Assembly (NCBI GenBank): GCA_041633555.1 | Contig: JBFKFZ010000014.1 | Location: 1-64,000, forward strand | Source of the DNA: JAHEAO01 sp041633555 | GTDB taxonomy: Bacteria; Pseudomonadota; Alphaproteobacteria; Rhodobacterales; Rhodobacteraceae | DNA: 64,000 bases | Direction of reading: 5' to 3' | Shown: piece after piece, positions 1 to 7,529 of the stretch | How positions within the stretch are numbered: the first letter of the stretch is position 1 | Layout of the letters: each line of letters begins with the position of its first letter | Position numbers and translations under genes: made by a program | The notes under the pieces: generated by a model | The model's input: only the letters and a program-made list of their open reading frames with translations | Databases searched by the model: none | What the model was told of the DNA's origin: nothing

Positions 1-128
1 AACCAAACCAACGCGAAAACCAGGAATACCACCGAGAAAACGGTGAAGAACACAAGACGTCGGGATGTGGGATCAAAGAATATCGGGTTGGTCGAGGACT
101 CGCCTTCGGTCTCTTTCGAACTTTTCAA
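1..128 (-). CDS. N-terminal fragment of a membrane protein, probably an exopolysaccharide synthase (partial)
   Basis: Only the first 42 codons are inside the window. The reading frame starts at a TTG (126-128), because an in-frame TAG lies two codons upstream and no ATG or GTG precedes the membrane segment. An AGG sits about eight bases before the TTG. The product begins with a short polar stretch, then PIFFDPTSRR, then a strongly hydrophobic segment (about residues 25-42). A short cytosolic tail with a (V/I)F(F/Y)DP(S/T)xRR motif before the first helix is what I recall from large glycosyltransferase/polysaccharide deacetylase membrane proteins. The divergent DUF3131 neighbour fits that setting. 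The family call is inference from about 40 residues; the reading frame itself is clear. Confidence 0.5.
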   Translation of the reverse strand, partial: MKSSKETEGESSTNPIFFDPTSRRLVFFTVFSVVFLVFALVW

Positions 129-303
129 GCTTGACTACCTGTGTCGTGCCTTTTCGCTTTTTGTTGTTGACGAGTTTGGCATACTCGACGCTTTGACGAA
201 ATGGCAATTCGGTTGCACCTCGGCGAGGTGGTTTAATCTAGGTTGTTGGCCGAGACGGGCAAAACTGCGATGTTGAGATGAAAAGCATTTTAACTTGGGT
301 GAG

Positions 304-2997
304 ATGATGGATCGCCGGACCTTTCTTTCCCGCGTCTTTATCGGCGGAACGGCAGCGACTTCGTCATCTTGGCTGACGGCACAGGCGGCAAGTACGTTTC
401 CAAGCATCCTGCTCGTCGATGGCGTGACACCGGCCACCTCATCGTCCGGGCTGTTCTCATTCCTTGATCCGATCATTTCCCAAAACGTCCCGGTAAGCAT
501 CGTGGTCAAATTCGACCACGAGGAATGGAAAAATCCAAGTACGACCGCAGATTTGATGCGACTGCTTTCCAGATTGATTGTCGACTATCCGGGATTGCTC
601 GACTTGGCCCTCGAGCTCCCGGAACTCGCCTCTCTTCATGCTTACCTGCGCATGCGGTCTGCGAGCGAAGCACGTAACCGGTTGAGACGTTCTCTCTTTG
701 AGGCGACAGGCAAAGAGGCGCCGGCGGCGGCTCCACAAACAGTTGTGTCCCGGCTTCCGAGCGGTCAGACCCCAGTCATAGAAGGACTGCGATCAGCGGG
801 CATCCTGAATTCCATCTTGCTTCCGCAAGTCGGAACGACGCCCGAAATCTGGCGCAACAGCGATGGCACTCAGCAGATCAACGGTGGATGGCGCTTGCCG
901 CCATCGCCAAACCGCGAGGAAATCGCTGCAACATTTTCCAAGGCGACGTCGCACGAAGGGCCGGTGGTTTTCGCCGCCAAGTTCCCGGACGATTCTCAAA
1001 AAGGCGATGAAGAACTGTTTGATCAAGGCGCAATCCTCGGAGATGCGTTTCGCCAAGACCTCATCTCCAGCCGCAACTATCACACCCTGCCGTCGGAATT
1101 GAGGTTCAGATCAGGTGCAATTTTCTCTCGCCATCTGGTGCTTTGCATCCATGTTGACGATTCCAGCGCCTCAGCTGACTCGCTCGGAGGGAGACTCACC
1201 GCCGCTGGAGTACCATTCACGGAGATCAAGAGATCATTCGAAATCACGCGTCAGGAATCCGATGCTGCTTCAACAGAAACAGGCGTGCATGAACTGCGCG
1301 CCTGTTTCGAGATATCGAGCACGGATGACGAAAAATGGCAAAAGGCGAGACATCTCGCCTTCGGAAGTATTGCGCCGGGCTCAGAACACAGCACCGTTGG
1401 GTTGGCCGCGTGTGCAGCGTTGGGCGACGGACACGACCCTTCCGCCAATCAGGGCGAACATGCAGGATTTGAGATCTTTCTCAATTTGTCGAAAGGTGGA
1501 GAGCGATTTTCGGGGTTCGATGAGTACGGGGCGTTGCGGGTGAACGCTTCGCTGGTGCTTGACGGGCCGCATGCCGGCCTGTCGGCGCAGACGCTCCGAG
1601 AGCGCTTGGACGACGCCGCTTCGCCCAGTGCAGATGTCGTGCTGCTGGTTAAGGGGAATGGATTCAGCGAGCCAGACGATGGGAGCGCTTTGGTGGAGGC
1701 ACTTGTCGGACTTGGAAAGTCCAATCAATTCAAAGTTCTAAGCATGGAGCAGTATCTTTCGGCCGTTTCCGTCAAGAGCGAGCAGGCGAGGCTTTTGCGC
1801 GTAGCGCAGCGCTGGCCGGCAAGGCTGGACGAGAACAGCATCAACTCCGCAGAGCGCGACCTCCTGATTGACGACGCGAAGTTGGCTTGGTCGTATTTCG
1901 AACAATTGACGCACGCTGATACCGGTTTGGTACCAGCGACGGCCTGGCTCGAAGACGGAAAGGTCCAAGCCTATCGATACAGTACGATGTGGGACACCGG
2001 TTCGCTCATACTCGCCATCCTGAGCGCGCATAGCATTGGTCTTATTAGCGACGCCGAGTTTTCCGAGCGGATAGACACGGTTCTTGGTGGGTTGGCGACG
2101 GGCACTTTCAACGGTCTACGACTCCCGAAAGGGCTGGCTTCCACGAATGGCAAAGCCTACGGCGATGACAAATACAATGCTAGTGACACCGCCAGGCTGT
2201 TAGTTTCTCTTTATCTACTTGATAAATATTCAAAAAAAGACCTCGGGATCGTTGGCATTATGGACGACTGGGACCTGAGCAATACCATTCAGGATGGTAT
2301 TCCTCTGACCGCACGCGGGGCTCGCCTGGTATCCTCGTATCGTTCAAACTACGCAGGATACATCGCAAGGGCCTTTGGCCTTTGGGGCTATCCGGTTGCG
2401 TCGCCCTATTCGGATCCGAAACCCGGCTCGCCATTCGACCGAGGCGTGCACGTCCTCCATGACGTTGCCGAGTTTGGCCCGATCGGGGCAGAGCCCCACC
2501 TTCTCGAAGCCGTTGAGCTGGGCGTGTCCGACCTGGCGAGAGCCGCCTCAGAAGCACTTTTCGCCGCTCAGGTCGAGGAGTATCTTTCAACGGGCAAGCT
2601 AATCTGCGTTTCGGAAGGTCCAATCAACCGTGAGCCCTGGTTCGTATACCAAGGCTTCCAGATCGGGAAAGACCAAGGCCGTTGGACCGTCGAAACGCTC
2701 GATCCTTCGCCCCGCTTCAAGACGAAGGGGTTCATACGGGCCGTTGACATGCTGAATAGCAAGGCGGCCTACCTTTGGCACGTCTACCGACCGGGCGAAT
2801 TCAACGACCTACTGATTGCGCAAATGCGCGAAAAAGCAAAGGTCAGTTCGCTGGGCTTCAGTCCGGGGGTTTTCTCCGTTACCGGCAAATCAGACCAAGC
2901 ATACAGCGACATCAACACGAACGGCATCATACTTCAGGCCATTGCGTACCGGCTGAACGGTGGCAAGCCGTGCGCCGATTGGAATTCCAAAGGCTGA
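304..2997 (+). CDS. Tat-exported DUF3131 domain protein
   Basis: The product is about 897 residues. It begins with a twin-arginine signal (DRRTFLSR followed by a hydrophobic stretch and an Ala-rich cleavage region near residue 28), so it should be exported folded. The region from about residue 520 to the end carries the DUF3131 pattern (DDAKLAWSYF, DTGLVPAT, MWDTGSLILAI, TFNGLRLPKG), a family found in exopolysaccharide loci and thought to act on glucans. Residues 30-500 are unassigned; an early ILLVDGV segment hints at a divergent polysaccharide deacetylase-like barrel, but I see no convincing metal triad. The frame is open from a TTG at 295, but ATG 304 or 307 leaves a normal Tat signal. It faces a divergent membrane protein of polysaccharide-synthase type. 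Function beyond a glycan-active domain is inference. Confidence 0.7.
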   Translation: MMDRRTFLSRVFIGGTAATSSSWLTAQAASTFPSILLVDGVTPATSSSGLFSFLDPIISQNVPVSIVVKFDHEEWKNPSTTADLMRLLSRLIVDYPGLLDLALELPELASLHAYLRMRSASEARNRLRRSLFEATGKEAPAAAPQTVVSRLPSGQTPVIEGLRSAGILNSILLPQVGTTPEIWRNSDGTQQINGGWRLPPSPNREEIAATFSKATSHEGPVVFAAKFPDDSQKGDEELFDQGAILGDAFRQDLISSRNYHTLPSELRFRSGAIFSRHLVLCIHVDDSSASADSLGGRLTAAGVPFTEIKRSFEITRQESDAASTETGVHELRACFEISSTDDEKWQKARHLAFGSIAPGSEHSTVGLAACAALGDGHDPSANQGEHAGFEIFLNLSKGGERFSGFDEYGALRVNASLVLDGPHAGLSAQTLRERLDDAASPSADVVLLVKGNGFSEPDDGSALVEALVGLGKSNQFKVLSMEQYLSAVSVKSEQARLLRVAQRWPARLDENSINSAERDLLIDDAKLAWSYFEQLTHADTGLVPATAWLEDGKVQAYRYSTMWDTGSLILAILSAHSIGLISDAEFSERIDTVLGGLATGTFNGLRLPKGLASTNGKAYGDDKYNASDTARLLVSLYLLDKYSKKDLGIVGIMDDWDLSNTIQDGIPLTARGARLVSSYRSNYAGYIARAFGLWGYPVASPYSDPKPGSPFDRGVHVLHDVAEFGPIGAEPHLLEAVELGVSDLARAASEALFAAQVEEYLSTGKLICVSEGPINREPWFVYQGFQIGKDQGRWTVETLDPSPRFKTKGFIRAVDMLNSKAAYLWHVYRPGEFNDLLIAQMREKAKVSSLGFSPGVFSVTGKSDQAYSDINTNGIILQAIAYRLNGGKPCADWNSKG

Positions 2998-3160
2998 TCG
3001 TCCGGTCGCGCACACGAGTGCGTTCTGCCGGCGTCCTGCCGGACCGGTCGCTGCGCGGTGAAGGAAAATACTGCAAGGGTCCCGCACGTGACAAGTCAGC
3101 GCGCGTTTTTTCAGAGGAACCCCGCTGCAACTGGGCTGGGAGCTCGCCTTACGCTTGGGC

Positions 3161-3316
3161 ATGACCAAACCATGCGATCTTCGCTACTTCAAGACCAATC
3201 CCAACATCATCCGCATAACGGTGATGATCCATGTCCGGTTCCCGCTTTCAGTCAGGAACGTGGAAAACCTGCGTGATGGGCGGGACATCGACGTCAGTCA
3301 TAAGACGGTCTGCTAA
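3161..3316 (+). pseudogene. IS6-family transposase N-terminal remnant
   Basis: A 51-codon frame from ATG 3161 to TAA 3314-3316 reads CDLRYFKTNPNII, then VRFPLSVRNVENL, then DIDVSHKTV. This is the helix-turn-helix start of IS6/IS26-type transposases (consensus close to YPLSLRNVEDLLxERGIDVSHETVR). The DDE catalytic domain is missing, and the match ends where the WW/RFG segment should begin. It is a dead fragment, joined directly to an IS3-type remnant. Confidence 0.75.
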
Positions 3317-3419
3317 CTGCCCGCAGATCCTTCTTCGAACGGCTGTTCTGTCCGTTCCCTTCCATTTCTTTGACGGCCCGGCGAATGACCGGATCAAATT
3401 TGGGGTGCAAGTGAACGCT

Positions 3420-3804
3420 TGACCTGCTGCCCAAAAAGGTGGGACCACTTCAGACTTCTCGACCAATGGGCCAACCTGAACAAAGTCGAGTTGGACTTCT
3501 CCCGCCCCGGAAAACCAACGGACAACGCCTATGTCGAGGCTTTCAACAGCCGCCTCCGCCAGGAATGTCTGAACGCATCGTGGTTTCTGTCCATGGATGA
3601 CGCGCGAACCCGGATCAACAACTGGAGAGCCGATTACAATGAAACCAGGCCGCATTCATCGCTCGGAAACCTGACGCCGAGCGACTTTGCGGCCCAACTG
3701 AACGAAACCCGAAACGTCGCATGAAGACCGGACCAGAAACAGGGTGAACTCTACCCGGACGGATCACCAACACCTCAGTGGCCTGATTTCAGGGGACCGG
3801 GTCA
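3420..3804 (+). mobile_element. Internally deleted IS3-family element
   Basis: The segment opens with TGACCTGCTGCCC at 3420 and closes with GGGGACCGGGTCA at 3804. Read inward, the two ends share TGACC, a CCC block, an A run and a later CCACT, as imperfect terminal inverted repeats would. Between them only the last part of the transposase survives. The 4-base flanks (CGCT left, AGAT right) do not match, so no target duplication is visible. The boundaries are inference from this end comparison. Confidence 0.5.
3452..3724 (+). pseudogene. IS3-family transposase OrfB, C-terminal remnant
   Basis: The open frame ending at the TGA at 3722-3724 encodes the end of an rve-type integrase core: LDFSRPGKPTDNAYVEAFN, then RLRQECLN, WFLSMDDARTRI, NWRADYNETRPHSSLG and LTPSDFA. 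The Glu of the DDE triad is present in VEAFN; both Asp residues and everything upstream are absent. Upstream codons back to 3419 do not look like transposase, so the deletion joint lies near 3450. Confidence 0.85.
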
Positions 3805-4268
3805 AGATGCACAATGAGACCATGGCCAGAACTAAGGGGGCAAGAAACGATCGTTTTCGACAAGGTTCGAATTGAAGCCAAGACCATTGAACAATCTTGT
3901 GCCACGATCCCTGGGCAAGATTGCCTTTGGTTTTGGTAGGCATACTCCGAATGCCACAGAAGCCCACATTCATTCATCTCGGGGTAGGCTGCAATTTGGG
4001 CTCAATGCCACCCTTCGACCCTTCCAAATCGATCCGCCCGTCTGTCCGCCCGCAATACCGACGGCGAATCGCTGCATCTGTCTGGGGACGCCATGTGGCC
4101 GGATGCCATTGGATGACAAGAGGGGGCACAGCCGGCCGGCCCCCCGCAACCTGCGTCAAGCCCCGCCGTGCGCCACAAGGAAAGCGTTAGGAAAGCCTGA
4201 ACGCCTGATAAAATAACTAATGGTTTGCAATGGCTTGACAGTTTCTCGGCGCGCGGACAATCGGGCCC
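3805..4268. other. Intergenic region, no gene recognised
   Basis: About 460 bases between the IS remnant and lysC. Short open frames on both strands have no recognisable motifs and no convincing ribosome binding site. It probably marks the join between the accessory left end and core chromosome. Confidence 0.5.
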
Positions 4269-5507
4269 TCAGGCCACCTTCTCCAGTTCGAACGTATCGT
4301 GCAGCGCCTGCACGGCCAGCTCCATGTATTTCCGATCGATCAGGACCGAGATCTTGATCTCGGAGGTGGTGATGACCTTGATATTGATCCCCTCCGCGAA
4401 CAGCGCCCGGAACATCTGTGCCGCAACCCCGGCATGGGACCGCATCCCGATCCCGACCACGGAAACCTTGGCCACGTCGGTATCGGTGACCAGGTCGTGG
4501 AAGTTGATGATCTCCTTGACCTTCGCCGCCTGCATCGCCTTCTCGGCGCGGCCCACCTGGTCAACGGGCAGCGAGAAGGTCATGTCGGTGCGACCTTCTT
4601 CCGAGATGTTCTGCACGATCATATCGACATTGACGCCGGCCTCGGCCAGCGGGCCGAAGATCGCCGCGGCGATACCGGGTCGGTCGGCGACCGAGATCAG
4701 GGTCATCTTGGCTTCGTCGCGGGAATAGGCGACGCCGGCAACAGCTTTGCTTTCCACGATATCCTCCTCGTCGCAGACCAACGTGCCCGCACTTTCATTG
4801 TTGTCCTCGAAACTCGACAGCACCCGCAGCTTGACCTTGAACCGCATTGCAAGTTCCACCGAGCGGGTCTGCAGGACCTTGGCGCCGAGTGAGGCCAGTT
4901 CCAGCATTTCCTCGAAGGCGATCTTTTCCAGCTTGCGCGCCTTGCTGCTGATCCGGGGGTCAGTCGTGTAGACCCCGTCAACATCGGTATAGATGTCACA
5001 CCTATCCGCGCCGAAGGCTGCGGCGAAGGCAACGGCGGTGGTATCGGAGCCACCGCGCCCCAAGGTCGTGATCCGCCCCTCGGCGCTGATGCCCTGAAAG
5101 CCGGCTACAACGGCCACTTTCATGCCTTGCGCGAACCTGGCATTGATGTTCTGGGTCGGGATTTCCTCTATCCGCGCAGCGCCATGGGCGGAATTGGTGC
5201 GGAGCGGCACCTGCCATCCTTGCCAGCTTCGGGCCGGGATATCCATCTCCTGCAGCCGCAGGGCCATAAGTCCGGCGGTGACATTCTCGCCCGACGAGAC
5301 GACCGCGTCATATTCCCTCGCATCGTAGAACGGCGAGGTCTCATCGACCCAGCCGACCAGCTCGTTGGTCTTGCCGGACATCGCCGAGACGACCACGATC
5401 ACGTCATAGCCGTTCGCAACTTCGCGCGCGACGCGCTTGGCGGCGCGATGAATGCGATCCACGCTCCCAACAGAGGTGCCACCGAATTTCATGACTAGGA
5501 TTGGCAT
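4269..5507 (-). CDS. lysC: Aspartate kinase
   Basis: A 412-residue monofunctional aspartokinase, phosphorylating L-aspartate in the first step to lysine, threonine, methionine and diaminopimelate. The start at 5507 gives MPILVMKFGGTSV, the standard N-terminus; 23 upstream codons are open but lack family similarity. Kinase motifs are KFGGTSV (7-13), VSSGENVTAGLMA, TTLGRGGSDTTAV and DIYTDVDGVYTTDP. Two C-terminal ACT domains (about 265-405), with VADRPGIAAAIF and VSVVGIGMRSHAGVAA, should bind feedback effectors. The gene stands alone, with no neighbouring pathway genes. Confidence 0.96.
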   Translation of the reverse strand: MPILVMKFGGTSVGSVDRIHRAAKRVAREVANGYDVIVVVSAMSGKTNELVGWVDETSPFYDAREYDAVVSSGENVTAGLMALRLQEMDIPARSWQGWQVPLRTNSAHGAARIEEIPTQNINARFAQGMKVAVVAGFQGISAEGRITTLGRGGSDTTAVAFAAAFGADRCDIYTDVDGVYTTDPRISSKARKLEKIAFEEMLELASLGAKVLQTRSVELAMRFKVKLRVLSSFEDNNESAGTLVCDEEDIVESKAVAGVAYSRDEAKMTLISVADRPGIAAAIFGPLAEAGVNVDMIVQNISEEGRTDMTFSLPVDQVGRAEKAMQAAKVKEIINFHDLVTDTDVAKVSVVGIGMRSHAGVAAQMFRALFAEGINIKVITTSEIKISVLIDRKYMELAVQALHDTFELEKVA

Positions 5508-5706
5508 CGTTGCGCCTGCTGAGCCCCGGTTCGTCGCGCGCTTCTTATGCGCGGTGCGGGCGAAGGGCAAGGCCATCTCTGCTGATGTCGTTGCGAGCGG
5601 GTTTCAGCACGACGGACATTCGAGCTAACAACAGACAGGGACCGCGTCGCAATGTCGAACGACAGTGCGGCAACTTGTCGTCTGGATCGCCAGAAGGTGC
5701 CGAAGC

Positions 5707-6489
5707 TCAGCCCTTGGCCTGGCTGAACTCCGCCTGGGAAATCGAATGGGCGATCATGCGGCGATGCATCAGCAGTGAGATCCGGTAGCTGTCTTCCAGA
5801 AAACCGGTCGAGGCGATCAGCACGCGCTTCTGATCGACCGAAACCCGGTCATCAATGCGCCGTTCCAGCAGTTTCCCATGCCGAAGATCCTCGATCAGCT
5901 TTTCGGTCGTCTTCGGCGACATGTCGTCGATCAGCAAATGTCCGAAATCGTAGATGGCAAAGACCGGTCGCCTCAGGGTGCGGATCGTGTCTAGAATCTT
6001 TGCCTTTCGCTCGGGGCGAATGATCGCCTTGCGGTACTCGTTCCTGCTTTTCGAGAAACCGGGATCATTCAACTCGGCTTCGATCTTCTGGTTGTGGGTC
6101 TCGATGAAATTCGAAATCTGGTCCGCGTTGGTGCAGTCCAACGCCTGAAGAAAGAACAGGAACTGCGTCAGATGCAAAAGGTAGTCATGCCCGCTTGATC
6201 CGGTGACCGTCGGAAAGTCGGTCAGGGGCGCCGTCTTTTCCAGTTCGGCGCGCACCGTTTCCAGAAACCAGTTTTCAGCCATGAGGGCGGACTCGACCGT
6301 TTCGAATGCCTGGCGAAGGCTGTCACCTTCGGCATTCGGCGAGTCGATCAGTTCCTTGCGGCCCGCCAAGGTCACATCGCGTCCTCCTTCCGTCACAGTC
6401 AGATGGGGGCGGCACCCCGTCAAGTCCGTTATGTAAGGATCTCGTGGGTTCACTACGACACTCAGGCTGGGCGGCTTCGGCAAAGACAC
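5707..6489 (-). CDS. Conserved hypothetical protein beside the caspase-like operon
   Basis: A 260-residue protein from GTG 6487-6489, with AAGGA about a dozen bases upstream. No signal peptide or membrane helix is visible. The middle and C-terminal half is rich in charged residues and probably helical (RRPVFAIYDFGHLLIDDMS, then a basic stretch and LLMHRRMIAHSIS). I do not recognise a family. It diverges from the small exported protein, lipoprotein and caspase genes to its right across a 280-base gap, so it may belong to the same module. Function unknown. Confidence 0.65.
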   Translation of the reverse strand: MSLPKPPSLSVVVNPRDPYITDLTGCRPHLTVTEGGRDVTLAGRKELIDSPNAEGDSLRQAFETVESALMAENWFLETVRAELEKTAPLTDFPTVTGSSGHDYLLHLTQFLFFLQALDCTNADQISNFIETHNQKIEAELNDPGFSKSRNEYRKAIIRPERKAKILDTIRTLRRPVFAIYDFGHLLIDDMSPKTTEKLIEDLRHGKLLERRIDDRVSVDQKRVLIASTGFLEDSYRISLLMHRRMIAHSISQAEFSQAKG

Positions 6490-6697
6490 GGGAGCGATCC
6501 TTGGGCTGTCTGACGCGTTCCGGCTTGCTCCATCCTGACAGGTGTTCAGGCAGCCATCGCCGTGTCGTATTCAGAACGATACGGTGAGGGGATGCCGCGG
6601 CCGCCAGGTTCGGCTTCCCCCTAAGATCGGAAAAAACCGGGATATCGCAGCGGACATCGTAAGAAATACAACAGCGGAATTCACGGAAAAACTGGGC

Positions 6698-6703
6698 TAT
6701 AGT
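6698..6703 (+). promoter_or_regulatory. Possible -10 element upstream of the caspase-like operon
   Basis: TATAGT lies about 70 bases before the first gene of the operon, in an AT-richer patch. No good -35 hexamer is seen at 16-18 bases, so this is weak. The rest of 6490-6772 shows nothing else. Confidence 0.25.
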
Positions 6704-6772
6704 AGGGTTGGGATCTGATCGCGGGAGGCATCCGGGTCAGTTAGGAACGACAGGAATCGCCCGAGGGGAGCA

Positions 6773-7087
6773 ATGCGAAAGATACTGGTGGCAATCAACG
6801 TGATTCTTTCGGCCCAGATGTGTCAGGCCGAGGATTGCGGCGAACTGGGGCTGACGAACAGCGAACTGGCGGCCTATTTCTGTGACAAACTGAAAGGCAT
6901 CTCGGGTTCCAATTCTGCAACCCGTGGTATCCTAGGCAGCGATATCGATGCATCTGATGATATCGCAACCGCTCCGGAAGAGTGGCCGGACGTCGAGGTT
7001 CTGCAGGATGCGTACCGAACCGATCCGAAAAAGACGCTGGAACTGATAGCACGGATCAAGAAGGCGGGTGGGCTGACGGCCCAGTGA
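6773..7087 (+). CDS. Small exported protein, caspase-like operon
   Basis: A 104-residue protein with a Sec signal peptide (MRKILVAINVILSAQMCQA, cleavage near residue 19). The mature part has two Cys (DCGELG and YFCDKL) that could pair, an acidic middle and a C-terminal segment (LQDAYRTDPKKTLELIARI) that looks helical. GGGGAGC precedes the ATG. The family is not recognised. It lies first in a run of three same-strand genes ending in the caspase-fold protein, so a periplasmic role with that protein is inferred only from position. Confidence 0.65.
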   Translation: MRKILVAINVILSAQMCQAEDCGELGLTNSELAAYFCDKLKGISGSNSATRGILGSDIDASDDIATAPEEWPDVEVLQDAYRTDPKKTLELIARIKKAGGLTAQ

Positions 7088-7208
7088 CAATTGTGATTGA
7101 CGCTGCGGTAGACAGGTTGGGAAGCGGTGGTAACATGAAGCAATCGAAGTCTGGCTGATCGGGAAGTTCGGTCGCAAGGAAAAGAAATTACGACAAGGAG
7201 CATTTCGT

Positions 7209-7529
7209 ATGAGATTCCGCACGTTTCACATGGTTGGTGCCGCATTTGCCATGACCCTGGCACTGACCGCTTGCGAAGTGGTCCCGCCGCAACCAAAGTT
7301 CAGAGAGGCCGCGCCCGCCGCTCCTGCTCCTGCCGCAGCGAGGGCTGCGCCGAGACGCGCTGCTCCGGCTGCGCCGCGAGCCGACTCCGCGCCGAAACAG
7401 GTTGTACCTGCTGCGGCCGATACACCGGCCCCGTCGGAAGCCGTTGACTACTGCAAGGTGAACCCGTTCCACCACACCTGCAAACAAGGCGACGGCAGCA
7501 GCGGCGGCGGAGGAGGAGGCTGGAGCTGA
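7209..7529 (+). CDS. Ala/Pro-rich lipoprotein, caspase-like operon
   Basis: A 106-residue lipoprotein with a type II signal peptide and lipobox LTAC (Cys 22). After lipidation comes a low-complexity Ala-Pro-Arg linker of about 50 residues, then a short motif with two Cys (DYCKVNPFHHTCK) and a Gly-rich tail. The linker could span the periplasm. AAGGAG stands before ATG 7209. Its TGA overlaps the ATG of the caspase gene by one base (7529), and the codons for the Gly tail supply that gene's GGAGGAGGAGG ribosome binding site, so the two are translationally coupled. Confidence 0.75.
   Translation: MRFRTFHMVGAAFAMTLALTACEVVPPQPKFREAAPAAPAPAAARAAPRRAAPAAPRADSAPKQVVPAAADTPAPSEAVDYCKVNPFHHTCKQGDGSSGGGGGGWS

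Noticed and set aside
43..276. 77-codon plus-strand frame at the left edge
   Set aside because: The opposite strand carries a clear membrane-protein N-terminus; this frame has no ribosome binding site or motif.
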